NCBI GenBank assembly: GCA_964246975.1
Contig: CAXTSL010000023.1
Location: 1-33,995, forward strand
Length of the DNA: 33,995 nucleotides
Direction of reading: 5' to 3'
DNA from: Glacieibacterium sp964246975
Lineage (GTDB): Bacteria > Pseudomonadota > Alphaproteobacteria > Sphingomonadales > Sphingomonadaceae
The notes under the pieces are model-generated. The model made no database searches and was not told the origin of the DNA. It saw only the letters and a program-made list of their open reading frames with translations. The position numbers were made by a program, and so were the translations under genes. The number at the start of each line of letters is the position of its first letter. The stretch's first letter is position 1. Below, piece after piece: positions 7,859-17,500 of the stretch.

Positions 7859-8791
7859 TCAATCGCGCAGCGCGGCAGGCAACCTGAATTCGATATGTTC
7901 CTCGACGCCGTTCATGCGGACGATCGTCGTGTCGCGCAAGCGTCCGAGCGCCGCAATGACCCCCTCGACAAGCGCTTCGGGGGCCGACGCCCCCGCCGTC
8001 AGCCCGACCGCGCCGACGCCGTCTAGCCATTCGGGCCGCAGTCCGGTCGCATCGGCGATCAGATAGCTCGGCAACCCCGCCTCGCTGCCGATCTCAACGA
8101 GCCGGTTCGAGTTCGAGCTGTTCTGCGCGCCGACGACGAGGATCAGCTCGGCGTGGCGGCACAGGTCGCGCACCGCCGTCTGGCGGTTCTGCGTCGCGTA
8201 GCAGATGTCGGCGATATCGGGACCGACGATGTCGCTGAAGCGCGCGTTCAACGCCGCGATGATGCCGCGCGTGTCGTCGATGCTCAGCGTCGTCTGGGTG
8301 ACATAGGCGACCGGCGCGTCATCGGCGAGCGGCAGCGCGGCGACCCCCGCCTCGTCGGAAACGAGGTGCACCGGCCCCTCGACCTGCCCCATCGTGCCGA
8401 TCACCTCGACGTGCCCGGCGTGGCCGATGAGCACGAGGTCGCGGCCCTGCGCGGCATAGCGCTTGAGCTGGACATGGACCTTCGAGACCAGCGGGCAGGT
8501 CGCGTCGATGACCGGCAGGCGACGGCCGCGCGCCTCCTCGACGACGCTGTGCGCGACACCGTGGGCGCTGAAAACCGTCGTCGCGTCGTCGGGGATCTCG
8601 CTCAGTTCCTCGACGAACCGCGCGCCCTTCGCTTTGAGGTCGGCGACGACATGCGCGTTGTGGACGATCTCGTGGCGGACATAGACGGGCGCGCCGAACT
8701 TCTTCAGCGCCCCCTCGACAGTGTCGATGGCGCGCACGACGCCCGCGCAAAACCCGCGCGGCTGGGCCAGGACGATTCGCAAAGGTTCCAC
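7859..8791 (-). CDS. ispH: 4-hydroxy-3-methylbut-2-enyl diphosphate reductase IspH (LytB)
   Basis: Iron-sulfur enzyme of 310 residues, the last step of the MEP pathway, which reduces HMBPP to IPP and DMAPP. The three cluster cysteines are C15 (PRGFCAGV), C99 (DATCPLVSKVH) and C197 (DICYATQNRQ), close to C12, C96 and C197 of the E. coli enzyme. The conserved histidines in RHEIVHN and SAHGV are present. The start is GTG at 8789-8791 with AAGGAG six bases upstream. Its place directly before hpnH links isoprenoid precursor supply to hopanoid synthesis. It is divergent from hpnM across 146 bases. Confidence 0.96.
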   Translation of the reverse strand: MEPLRIVLAQPRGFCAGVVRAIDTVEGALKKFGAPVYVRHEIVHNAHVVADLKAKGARFVEELSEIPDDATTVFSAHGVAHSVVEEARGRRLPVIDATCPLVSKVHVQLKRYAAQGRDLVLIGHAGHVEVIGTMGQVEGPVHLVSDEAGVAALPLADDAPVAYVTQTTLSIDDTRGIIAALNARFSDIVGPDIADICYATQNRQTAVRDLCRHAELILVVGAQNSSNSNRLVEIGSEAGLPSYLIADATGLRPEWLDGVGAVGLTAGASAPEALVEGVIAALGRLRDTTIVRMNGVEEHIEFRLPAALRD

Positions 8792-8937
8792 GCCCGCTCC
8801 TTCGTTCCGTCACTGTTGCGCCTCCTAACCAAGACTGGCGGCGGCTGCTACCCTCGGATACAGGAAAGCGGGTGACGCGTTGTATTCGCGGCACATCGCC
8901 CGACGTTACATCACCCGAAGTCGCAGTGGAGTTTGGC

Positions 8938-9531
8938 ATGGCGCGCTGGTTGATCATGGCGCTCGCGGCAGCGATGTTCGCAGCTCCGGCGGTCGCCGCC
9001 GAACCGCCCGTGCAGCGCATCGAGACCTTCTACGCAGGCGTCCTGCCGATCATGAAGCAGGCGAAGGCGCTGGGGCTGCAGGGCCGCTTCAAGGCGTTCG
9101 AGTCGCTCGTCGCCAGAACGTTCGACCTGCCGGCGATGACGAAATTCGCCGTCGGGCCACGCTGGGCGGGCTTGAGCGAAGGCGAGCGCAGCGCGCTGAC
9201 GACGGCGTTCGCCGGCTATATCGCCGCCAATTATGCCAGGAACTTCGACGGCTTCGGCGGCGAACGCTTCGTCGTCGACCCGGCGCCGGTGCCGCGCGGT
9301 GCCGATGTCGTCGTCAAGAGCCGCATCGTGCCGACGAGCGGTGCACCGACCGCGATCGCCTACAAGCTGCACGCGTCGGGCGCGGCGTGGAAGGTCGCCG
9401 ATGTCTATTACTTAGGCGGGATCAGCGAGATGACGCTGCGCCGCGCCGACTTCACCGCCGTACTGGCGAACGGCGGCGCCGGTGCGCTGGTCAAACGGCT
9501 GGAGACCCAGACGGCGGGACTACTGAAGTAG
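8938..9531 (+). CDS. hpnM: HpnM, MlaC/Ttg2D-like periplasmic hopanoid-associated protein
   Basis: Protein of 197 residues with a cleavable signal peptide: a basic start, hydrophobic MALAAAMFAAPAVA, then AEPP. The mature part is of the MlaC/Ttg2 family, soluble periplasmic lipid-binding proteins. Family-like features are the IETFYAGVLPIMKQAK start, FDLPAMTKFAVGPRW, and the C-terminal WKVADVYYLGGISEM. HpnM is found in hopanoid clusters and is thought to work with the transporter HpnN. The ATG at 8938 has GGAG close upstream and starts the signal peptide; in-frame codons upstream are not family-like. The last 41 bases overlap the 3' end of hpnN on the other strand. Confidence 0.85.
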   Translation: MARWLIMALAAAMFAAPAVAAEPPVQRIETFYAGVLPIMKQAKALGLQGRFKAFESLVARTFDLPAMTKFAVGPRWAGLSEGERSALTTAFAGYIAANYARNFDGFGGERFVVDPAPVPRGADVVVKSRIVPTSGAPTAIAYKLHASGAAWKVADVYYLGGISEMTLRRADFTAVLANGGAGALVKRLETQTAGLLK

Positions 9532-12193
9532 CGTCGACGGCCGCCAGCAGCGCGGGCTTGAAGACCAGCGCGGCGACCAGCGTCCAGCCGAGCGAGATCA
9601 TCAGCAGCACCCCCATGCTGGCGGTCCCCGGATGATGCGACAGCGCCAGCGCGCCGAATGCGATCCCCGTCGTCAGGCCGCTGAACAGCACGCCGCGCGC
9701 CAGGCTCGCCGACTGCAGCGCCGCCTCGCCGCGCCGCCACGCCATGATCAGATAGATGTGAAACGCCACGCCGATACCGAACATCAGCGGCAGCGCGATG
9801 ATGTTGGCGAAGTTGAGCGCGAACCCCGCGACGACGCAGGTCGCCATCGTCAGCGTGCCCGCGAGCAGGATCGGCAGCAGCATCAGCGCGACATCGCGAG
9901 CGCGGCGCAGCACGGCCCCCAGCAGCACGGCGATCGCGCCGAGCGACAACACCCCTGCCGTGACGAACGCCCGGACGATCGTCCGGCCCGATTCGCGGAT
10001 CGAGATCGGCGTGCCGTTGGCATTCGGCGCGACGGCCTGCACCGCATCGGCGAAGCGTTCGAGCGCGGCGTTGTCGTTGCCGCGCGGAAACACCTCGACG
10101 CGCGTTCGCCCGTCGGGGGCCTGCCACGACCGGACGAGGTCAGCGGGCAGGTCGGCGGCGGTCAGCGCGCCGGGCTGGAGCGCGATGCGGAGTTGCGACA
10201 GCAAGGCGTTCAGCCCGGGAACCAACGCGCGCGCGGCACGGTCGCGCGCGTCGGGAGTGGCTGCGGCGAGGTCTTCGAGGGTGGCGGCGAGGTGGGTGGC
10301 GGCACTGTTCTTCCCCCTCCCCTCACGGTGAGCATCTTCGCGAACCGAGAGAGGGGAGGGTCGGGGTGGGGTGCCTTGCAACAAGGTCCGCGTCCCGCTC
10401 GAAGACGCCCCACCCCGACCCTCCCCTCTCTCCGCTTCGCGGGGAGAGGAGGGAGCAAGGACCCGCAATTTCGCCGCGACGCCGCGCAGGCTCGCTATCG
10501 TCTCCGCGTCGCCGGGCGTCCCGCGCGCTTCGAAAGGCGTCAGCACAGTCTCCAACAACTGCGCGGTATCGTCGAGGACCGCCCGCGTCGCGGTCTGGTC
10601 GGCGGGAACGAAGCTCGACAGCGTGACGACCTGCGCGACCTCGGGCAGGCGCTCGAGGCGCGCCGCCATCGCGGTCGCCGCCGCCGCGTCGGGCAGCAGC
10701 ACTTCAATCGTATTGGGCGAATTGTTCGGATCGCGCAGCAGGTCGTTGAGTGTGCTCATCGACTCGGCGCGGGGGTCGCGCAGGTGCAGCGGGTTGAAGT
10801 CGAAACGCAGCCACGGCAGCGCCGCCAGCCCCAGCAACGCCGCAATGCTTGAAGCTTGAAGTATCCGCCGCCGATACCGGACATCCCAGCCGTGCAGCCG
10901 CTCGAAGGCCACCGTGTCCGCCAACGCGCCGACGCCCGGTCGCAGCAGCGCGAGCAGCGCGGGCAGCAGCGTCAGCGTCAGCAGCAGCGCGACGAGCATG
11001 CCCGCGCCCGCGATGACGCCCAATTCGGCGACCCCGGCGTAATCGGTCGGCAGGAAGGCGAAGAACCCCGCCGCCGTCGCGGTCGCCGCCAAGGTCAGCG
11101 AGACACCGAGCGCCCGCCCGGCCGCACGCAGGCGCGCGTCGACCGCACCCGCTTCGCTCCGCACGCGGACGCAGAACTGGATACCGAAGTCGATGCCCAG
11201 CCCGACGAACAGCGGAATGAAGGCGACCGAGATCAGGTTGAACCGCCCGACCGTCGCCAGCCCCAGCGCTGCGGTGACGATGAGCCCGGCGAAAGTCGTC
11301 GCGAGGATCGCAAGGATGGTCTTCGCCGACCGCGTTGCCGCCCACAGCAGCCCCGTCACCGCGAGGAGCATGGCGCCGGCGATGACCCCCGCGCCCTCGC
11401 CGAGGCTGGCGAACTCCTCGTCGGCGAGAGGTACCGGGCCGGTCAGGCGGACGCGCACGCCGTGCGCGGCGTCGAGGCCGAGGGTCGCGGCGATGCCGCG
11501 GATCGCCGCGCTCGACGCCGTGCCGGGCTGGATGTCGGCATAGTCGAGGCGCGCCTGCAGCGTGACGAAGCGGCGCAGCGTGCGTGGATCGGGCGTGCCG
11601 TCGAGCAGCGCTCGCCACGAAAACCGCGCGGGTTTGCCGTCGAGCGCCCGCCGCAACGCGGTGTCGAACGCCGCGAGCGGCAGGTCGGCGAGGCGGGCCT
11701 CGCCGCGCGCGACGCCGTCGAGCGACACGCCGAGCCCGTCGACGATGCCGTGCAGCGACGGATCCGCCGCCAGCAGGGCGAGGAACGGCTGCGCCTTGAC
11801 CAGCCGGTCGGCCGTCACCTGCACTTCGGCGGGCGGCAACAGCAACAGCCCGTAGCGATCGAAGAACGGCCCGCCGTCGGGGCGGCGGACGTTGCGAAAG
11901 CGCGCGTCCGTCGCCAGTGCGCGCGCCAGCTTCGTGGCGGCGTTCTCGGCGATTTCGGGCGTCGCGCCGTCGACGACGATTGCCGTGAGGTCGACCGTGT
12001 CGGGGAAGGCGCGGTCGAAGACCTGTTCGTGGCGGCGGAACGGCAAATCCGGCGAAATCAGCTGGTCGGTATCGGCGGTGATCGCGAAATGCGTCGCGGC
12101 GATCCACCCCGCCAGCAACGTCATCGCCAGCGCCGCCGCGACGACGAGGCGCGGCATCCGGACAGCGAAGGCAACGAGGCGCGCGGCGGGCAT
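9491..12193 (-). CDS. hpnN: HpnN, RND-family hopanoid transporter, with a repeat inserted in frame
   Basis: Inner-membrane RND/MMPL-type protein of 900 residues, involved in moving hopanoids to the outer membrane. The ATG at 12193 gives a short cytoplasmic start, a first membrane helix (VVAAALAMTLLAGWIAATHF) and a large periplasmic domain. Further helices follow, including the LGIDFGIQF segment and, near the C-terminus, MFGIGVAFHIYLI. Residues of about 578-628 are encoded by a family A repeat (10311-10460). This low-complexity, Arg/Gly/Ser/Pro-rich stretch sits in the second periplasmic domain, between AAKLRVLA and ATHLAATLEDLA, and does not look like HpnN sequence. The frame stays open throughout, so the gene appears intact. 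It is divergent from purS and converges with hpnM. Confidence 0.88.
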   Translation of the reverse strand: MPAARLVAFAVRMPRLVVAAALAMTLLAGWIAATHFAITADTDQLISPDLPFRRHEQVFDRAFPDTVDLTAIVVDGATPEIAENAATKLARALATDARFRNVRRPDGGPFFDRYGLLLLPPAEVQVTADRLVKAQPFLALLAADPSLHGIVDGLGVSLDGVARGEARLADLPLAAFDTALRRALDGKPARFSWRALLDGTPDPRTLRRFVTLQARLDYADIQPGTASSAAIRGIAATLGLDAAHGVRVRLTGPVPLADEEFASLGEGAGVIAGAMLLAVTGLLWAATRSAKTILAILATTFAGLIVTAALGLATVGRFNLISVAFIPLFVGLGIDFGIQFCVRVRSEAGAVDARLRAAGRALGVSLTLAATATAAGFFAFLPTDYAGVAELGVIAGAGMLVALLLTLTLLPALLALLRPGVGALADTVAFERLHGWDVRYRRRILQASSIAALLGLAALPWLRFDFNPLHLRDPRAESMSTLNDLLRDPNNSPNTIEVLLPDAAAATAMAARLERLPEVAQVVTLSSFVPADQTATRAVLDDTAQLLETVLTPFEARGTPGDAETIASLRGVAAKLRVLAPSSPREAERGEGRGGASSSGTRTLLQGTPPRPSPLSVREDAHREGRGKNSAATHLAATLEDLAAATPDARDRAARALVPGLNALLSQLRIALQPGALTAADLPADLVRSWQAPDGRTRVEVFPRGNDNAALERFADAVQAVAPNANGTPISIRESGRTIVRAFVTAGVLSLGAIAVLLGAVLRRARDVALMLLPILLAGTLTMATCVVAGFALNFANIIALPLMFGIGVAFHIYLIMAWRRGEAALQSASLARGVLFSGLTTGIAFGALALSHHPGTASMGVLLMISLGWTLVAALVFKPALLAAVDATSVVPPSGSPAV
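10311..10460. repeat. Family A paired-hairpin repeat inside hpnN, in frame
   Basis: An element of about 150 bases with arms at 10311-10372 and 10410-10460 in opposite orientation around a spacer containing GTCCGCGTC. The left arm is the reverse complement of the arm at 1-60, and the right arm matches the reverse complement of the left arm at 3003-3052. It therefore lies in the opposite orientation to the 3001-3147 copy. Its length is close to a multiple of three and its hpnN frame has no stop codon, so it adds about 50 codons to the gene. Confidence 0.85.
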
Positions 12194-12271
12194 CGCCGCG
12201 CTCGTGCCGCGTGCGCGACGCCAAGGCAACCGCGCTTGCCCTGCCCTGCCCGCTCGCCTAGATGCGCGGCT

Positions 12272-12502
12272 ATGAAGGCGCGCGTTACCGTTACCCTGAA
12301 AGCCGGCGTCCTCGATCCGCAGGGCCGCGCCATCCACCACGCGCTCGAAGGCCTCGGCTTCGCAGGCGTCGAAGGCGTGCGGCAGGGCAAGATCATCGAA
12401 CTCGACCTCGCCGACGGCACCCCGGTCGAGAGCATCGACGCGATGGCGCGCCAGTTGCTGGCGAACACCGTCATCGAGACGTTTCGCGTCGAGGTGCTGT
12501 GA
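12272..12502 (+). CDS. purS: Phosphoribosylformylglycinamidine synthase subunit PurS
   Basis: Small subunit of 76 residues of the three-part FGAM synthase (PurS-PurQ-PurL) in de novo purine synthesis. The sequence starts MKARVTVTLKAGVLDPQG, has the VRQGKIIELDL strand and ends in LLANTVIETFRVEVL, all typical of PurS, which bridges PurQ and PurL and helps channel ammonia. It starts 78 bases from the hpnN start on the opposite strand, so the two promoters share that gap, and ends 10 bases before purQ. The usual neighbours purC and purL are not in the window. Confidence 0.95.
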   Translation: MKARVTVTLKAGVLDPQGRAIHHALEGLGFAGVEGVRQGKIIELDLADGTPVESIDAMARQLLANTVIETFRVEVL

Positions 12503-12512
12503 GGGCGCCCGC

Positions 12513-13178
12513 GTGAAATCGGCGGTCGTCGTCTTTCCGGGTTCGAACTGCGACCGCGACCTCGCCGTCGCGCTGCGCGAAGTCACCGGCGTCGCCCCGA
12601 CGATGGTCTGGCACCGCGATACCGAAGTGCCCGCAGGGATCGACCTGATCGCGCTGCCCGGCGGCTTTTCCTATGGCGATTATCTGCGCTCGGGCGCGAT
12701 GTCGGCGCGGTCGCCGGTGATGCGCGCGGTAACGCAAGCGGCGGCGCGCGGCGTCGCGGTGCTGGGCGTCTGCAACGGCTTCCAGGTGTTGACCGAGGCG
12801 GGGCTGCTGCCCGGCGCGCTGATGCGCAATGCGGGCCTCGATTTCGTCTGCCGCACGGTGGCGCTCGACGTGGCGAACAGCCAGACGCGCTTCACGTCGC
12901 GCTACGACGCGGGCGAGACCATCGCGCTTCCGGTCGCGCACCACGACGGCAATTACACCGCCGACGACGCCACCCTCGACCGGCTCGAGGGCGAGGGGCG
13001 CGTCGTCCTGCGCTATGCCGAGGCGGTCAACGGCTCGGCGCGCGGCATCGCCGGCCTCGTTAACGACGCGGGCAACGTCATGGGCCTGATGCCCCACCCA
13101 GAGCGCGCCATCGAGGCGGCGCACGGCAACCGCGACGGACGCCGGTTGTTCGAAGGGCTGCTCGCGGCGCTCGGCTGA
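12513..13178 (+). CDS. purQ: Phosphoribosylformylglycinamidine synthase glutaminase subunit PurQ
   Basis: Class I glutamine amidotransferase of 221 residues that releases ammonia from glutamine for FGAM synthase. The triad is visible: C87 in GVCNGFQ, and H195 with E197 in MPHPERAIE. The N-terminal VVVFPGSNCDRD and the LPGGFSYGDYLRSG loop are diagnostic of PurQ. The start is GTG at 12513, 10 bases after purS, implying one operon. The next gene, a secreted YHYH protein, begins 16 bases after the stop but is functionally unrelated. Confidence 0.96.
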   Translation: MKSAVVVFPGSNCDRDLAVALREVTGVAPTMVWHRDTEVPAGIDLIALPGGFSYGDYLRSGAMSARSPVMRAVTQAAARGVAVLGVCNGFQVLTEAGLLPGALMRNAGLDFVCRTVALDVANSQTRFTSRYDAGETIALPVAHHDGNYTADDATLDRLEGEGRVVLRYAEAVNGSARGIAGLVNDAGNVMGLMPHPERAIEAAHGNRDGRRLFEGLLAALG

Positions 13179-13194
13179 CGGCGGGAGTGGCGGC

Positions 13195-14100
13195 ATGGCG
13201 CGAACGCGGCAATGCTCGGCCTCCTGCTTGTCGGCGCTGCTGGCCGCGCTGATCGCCGCGCCGCCTGCGGCGGGACACGCCGTCGACCCGACGCGCCTGC
13301 CCGTCGGCGACCGCTTCATTCGCACCAGCGCGCCGGGCGTCGGCTATGCCTTCGTCTGTCGCGCCGACAACTGGTTCGGCGGCTGGTTCGGCGGCGGCGC
13401 ACAGGTGCGCGGTCCATGGTTCGCCGCCGACGGCCTGACGTGGGACGCGACCGCCAAGCGCACGGTGGCTGGCGTCGTCGCGTGGGTCTCGCACTTTCTC
13501 GTCGCAGTTTCGGGCGAGACCCGTCGGGTCGACGGCAACGGGCTGCCGAGGCACCCGACCGGACGTTTTCCGATCGCGCCCGACGATCCGGCGTTCGTCT
13601 TCGACCGCAATCCCAATACGGTTGCGGCACAGTCTATTCGCTGGGGGCTGCCCGCCGCGCCGCGCGTTGCGGCGACGCCCACGTGTCTCGGCGGCGGCGC
13701 GATCGGCATCCTGTTGAGCGGGGTGCGGCTGTTCGCGCCGCACGACGTGCAGAATCGCGATGCGGTGGCGTGGGAGGTCCAGGATAGCTGCCAGGGCCAT
13801 CCTGAAGCGCGCGGCACCTATCATTATCACAGTATTTCCTCGTGCCTCGCGCGCGATGCGCGGACACGCGACAGGCCGGGGCGGCATTCGCCGCTCGTCG
13901 GATTCGCCGCCGACGGCTTCGGCATCTACGGCAACCTCGGCGAGGGCGGGCGCGCGCTGACCAACGCCGACCTCGACGTGTGTCACGGCCACAGCCACGC
14001 GTTCGCACCGGGCGGCGCGTTCGTCTTCCACTATCACAAGACCCTGGAGTTCCCCTACGCGCTCGGCTGCTTCCGGGGCGCGCCCGTAAGAGTTCGCTAA
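13195..14100 (+). CDS. Secreted YHYH-domain protein
   Basis: Protein of 301 residues with a signal peptide (LSALLAALIAAPPAAGHA). It belongs to the YHYH-domain family of unknown function: the signature YHYH is at residues 209-212, followed by SISSC, PLVGFAADGFGIYG, a His-rich VCHGHSHAF stretch and a final FHYHKTLEFPYALGCF. The clustered histidines and cysteines would suit metal binding in the periplasm, but this is inference. A Trp/Gly-rich section (NWFGGWFGGG) is near residue 60. The ATG at 13195 follows purQ by 16 bases with GGGAG upstream, so it may be transcribed from the pur promoter. Confidence 0.75.
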   Translation: MARTRQCSASCLSALLAALIAAPPAAGHAVDPTRLPVGDRFIRTSAPGVGYAFVCRADNWFGGWFGGGAQVRGPWFAADGLTWDATAKRTVAGVVAWVSHFLVAVSGETRRVDGNGLPRHPTGRFPIAPDDPAFVFDRNPNTVAAQSIRWGLPAAPRVAATPTCLGGGAIGILLSGVRLFAPHDVQNRDAVAWEVQDSCQGHPEARGTYHYHSISSCLARDARTRDRPGRHSPLVGFAADGFGIYGNLGEGGRALTNADLDVCHGHSHAFAPGGAFVFHYHKTLEFPYALGCFRGAPVRVR

Positions 14101-14119
14101 GCAGACCCCGACTGGCGGT

Positions 14120-14356
14120 TCAAGCGACGAGGCCAATGCGCCGCCGCAGGCTCCCGCCGACGACGCCGAACCCGACGACGAGCAGCTTCCGGCTCGCCGG
14201 CTCGGGTACCCCCGCCGCGACCGCCGAAACGAGGTTAGCGGTCAGCAAGATCTTCTGTTCGGGCGTCAGGTCGTCGCCGAGACGCGTCACGAGGCTATGC
14301 GTCGAGTCGACGAAGCCGCCGCGATTCACCGGCAGCTGCAGCCCGGCGACGGCCAA
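14120..14356 (-). pseudogene. Degenerate or truncated PEP-CTERM protein gene
   Basis: The 78-residue reading frame ends in VPEPAS, a hydrophobic stretch (KLLVVGFGVVGG) and RRRIG, which is the tripartite PEP-CTERM exosortase sorting tail. Before it lies LTPEQKILLTANLVSAVAAG. No signal peptide is present and the only near start is TTG at 14356, so as it stands the protein could not be exported. A GGGAGA-preceded ATG near 14419 opens another frame that stops after 13 codons. The 3' part thus looks like the remnant of a longer gene that has lost its 5' part or suffered a frameshift. The gap 14101-14540 contains nothing else I can identify. Confidence 0.55.
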
Positions 14357-14540
14357 GACCTCCTGCCCCGGCGCGAGGATCAGCGAACCCGGCGAACATT
14401 CGGCCCAATAATCCGAAGCATCACGGTCTCCCTTTCGGTCCCCATGACTGTATCGGCGAACATGGCGATGACAAGTCGTTTCGGTCCTGAACCAAAAGTC
14501 GATGCTGGCGGTCCCGGGTGGCAGCCGTCACAAGGGGCGC

Positions 14541-17500
14541 ATGGGCTGGGAATTCTGGATCGACCGCGGCGGCACATTCACCGACATCGTCGCGCGTCGG
14601 CCCGACGGCGCATTGATCACGCACAAGCTGCTGTCGAATGCACCTGGGCGCGGGGGCGACGCGGCGGTGGCGGGCATCCGCGCGCTGCTCGGGCTGGCGG
14701 AAGGCGAGGCAATCCCGGCGGGCCTCGTCGCGGGTGTGCGGATAGGGACGACCGTCGCGACCAACGCGCTGCTCGAACGTGCCGGTGCGCCGACCGTTCT
14801 GGCGATCACGCGCGGCTTCGGCGACGCGCTCAGGATCGGCACGCAGGCGCGGCCTAGGCTGTTCGACCTCGATATTCGCCTGCCCGAACCGCTTTATGCG
14901 CGCGTCATCGAGATCGACGAGCGGGTCGGAGCCGATGGCGCGGTGGTGCGCGACCTCGACGAAGCGGCGACGGCGGCGGCGTTCGCGGCGGCGCGCGCCG
15001 ACGGGTTCGATGCGGTCGCCATCGTCCTGATGCACGGCTGGCGCTTCACCGCGCACGAGGTCCGCGTCGCCGACCTCGCGCGCGCGGCAGGGTTTGCGCA
15101 GGTCTCGGTCAGCCATCGGGCTGCGCCGCTGATCAAGCTGGTCGGGCGCGGCGATACGACCGTCGCCGACGCCTATCTGTCGCCAGTGCTGCGCCGCTAT
15201 GTCGATGGTGTCGCCGCCGAACTCGGTGACGCCCCGCTGCTGTTCATGCAATCGAATGGCGGGCTGACGGCGGCGGCGCAGTTTGCGGGCAAGGATGCGG
15301 TGCTGTCGGGGCCGGCGGGGGGCATCGTCGGCATGGTCGCGACCGCCGCAGCGGCGGGCCTCGACCAGCTGATCGGCTTCGACATGGGGGGCACTTCGAC
15401 CGACGTGTCGCACTATGCCGGAGCCTTCGAGCGAACGCACGAAACGATCGTCGCGGGGGTCCGCATCCGCGCGCCGATGCTGGCGATCCATACCGTCGCG
15501 GCGGGCGGGGGGTCGATCTGTAGCTTCGACGGCGAGCGCCTGCGCGTCGGGCCTGAGTCGGCAGGCGCGTTGCCCGGACCGGCGGCGTACGGCAACGGCG
15601 GGCCGCTGACGGTCACCGATTGCAACGTCCTGCTTGGGCGGCTGCAGCCGGCGTTCTTCCCCCGGCTTTTCGGCGCAGACGGGCGGCAACCGCTCGATTC
15701 GGACATGGTCGCGGCGCGTTTCGCGACCCTCGCCGCCACCACGGGCCTGGCACCGACCGCGCTGGCGGAGGGCTTCCTGCGCATCGCCGTCGAGCATATG
15801 GCACGCGCCATCCGGCAGATTTCGGTCGCCAAGGGCCATGATCCCGCGACGCATAGCCTCGTCTGTTTCGGCGGCGCGGGCGGGCAACACGCGTGCCGCG
15901 TCGCCGCCGCGCTTGGCATGACGCGGATCATCATCCACCCGCTGGCGGGGGTGCTGTCGGCGTACGGCATCGGCGCGGCGGACGTGCGCGCGGTGCGGAC
16001 GCTGAGCATCGAGGCGGCGTTGGGGGGCGACCTCGACGCGGCGGTGGCGCGGCTCGGCGAAGCGGCGCGCGCCGATCTCGACGCGCAGGGCGTGCCGCTG
16101 CGCTCCGTGACGCTGGTGGCGCGTGCGGGGGTGAAATACGCCGGGACCGACGCCGCACTCGACGTCGCAGTCGCGGACCCGGATGAGATGGCGGCGGCGT
16201 TCGAGGCGCAGCACCGCGCGCGCTTCGGCTTCGCCGTGGCGGGCGGCGCGCTGGCGGTCGAAACGCTGACCGTCGAGGCGGTCGGCACGACCTTCGCGGG
16301 CGACGCGACGCTGTCGGTGCCTGCCGGGCCGCCCCTGTGCCTCGCGACAGTGGCGATGGATAGCGCAGCCGCACGCGTGTTCGACCGCGCGACCTTGCCC
16401 GCCGGTTGGACGACCGACGGCCCGGCGATCGTCGTCGATGCGAGCGGGACGACGGTGGTCGAGGCGGGGTGGTCGGTGACGGTCGATGGATTGGGGAATT
16501 TGATGCTTTCTTGCTCCCCCTCCCCCTCGCGTAGGGGGCCGGGGGGTGGGAATGCCGCCCCGTGCTTCGGTGCGGCGGGTGAGTGCGCGTCGTCGTTGCC
16601 ACCCCCTAACCCCCTCCCCAAGGGGGAGGGGGGATCCGCGCGTGAGGAAGCGCTCCCCCCACCCGACCCCGTCACTCTCGAACTTTTCGCCAACCGCTTC
16701 ATGGGGTTGGCAGAGGAAATGGGTCTGGCGCTCCAGACGACAGCGTATTCGGTCAACATCAAGGAACGTCTCGATTTCTCGTGCGCGCTATTCGACGCGG
16801 ACGGGCAGCTGATCGCCAACGCGCCGCACATGCCGGTGCACCTCGGCTCGATGGGCGACAGCATCCGCGCGGTCATCGCCAAGACAGGGGGGCCGGGCGC
16901 GGGGACGCTGGCGCGCGGCGATGTCTGGATGCTCAACGCGCCGTTCAACGGCGGCACGCATCTCCCCGATATCACCGTCGTCATGCCGGTCTTCCACGAT
17001 GGCGGCGATGCGCCGGCATGGTTCGTTGCGGCGCGCGGCCATCACGCCGATGTCGGCGGCATCACGCCGGGGTCGATGCCGCCCGACAGCCGCACGTTGG
17101 CCGACGAAGGCGTGCTGTTCGACACGGTCAGGCTGGTCGCGGACGGCAAGTTCCGCGAGGCCGATATTCGCGCGCGTTTGGCCGCCGGACCGCACCCGGC
17201 GCTCAACCCCGACCAGAACATCGGCGACCTCAAGGCGCAGGTCGCGGCCTGCGCGCGCGGCGCTGCCGAGCTTGCCGCCCTCGCCGCCGCGCACGGGCGT
17301 GCGACGGTCGATGCCTATATGCGCCACGTCCTCGACAACGCCGAGAGCGCGGTGCGGCGCGTCATCGACCGGCTCGACGACGGCGACTTTGCCTATGAAA
17401 TGGACAGCGGCGCGGTGGTGCGCGTCGCCGTCCGCATCGACCGCGCGCGCCGCGCCGCCACCGTCGATTTCACCGGTACTTCGCCGCAACAGGCCGACAA

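Noticed and set aside
10856..12502. Plus-strand open frame (548 codons) that ends in purS
   Set aside because: Only the last 76 codons match a protein (PurS). The upstream part is antisense to hpnN and is Arg/Gln/Asp-rich noise; the start at 12272 is the real one.
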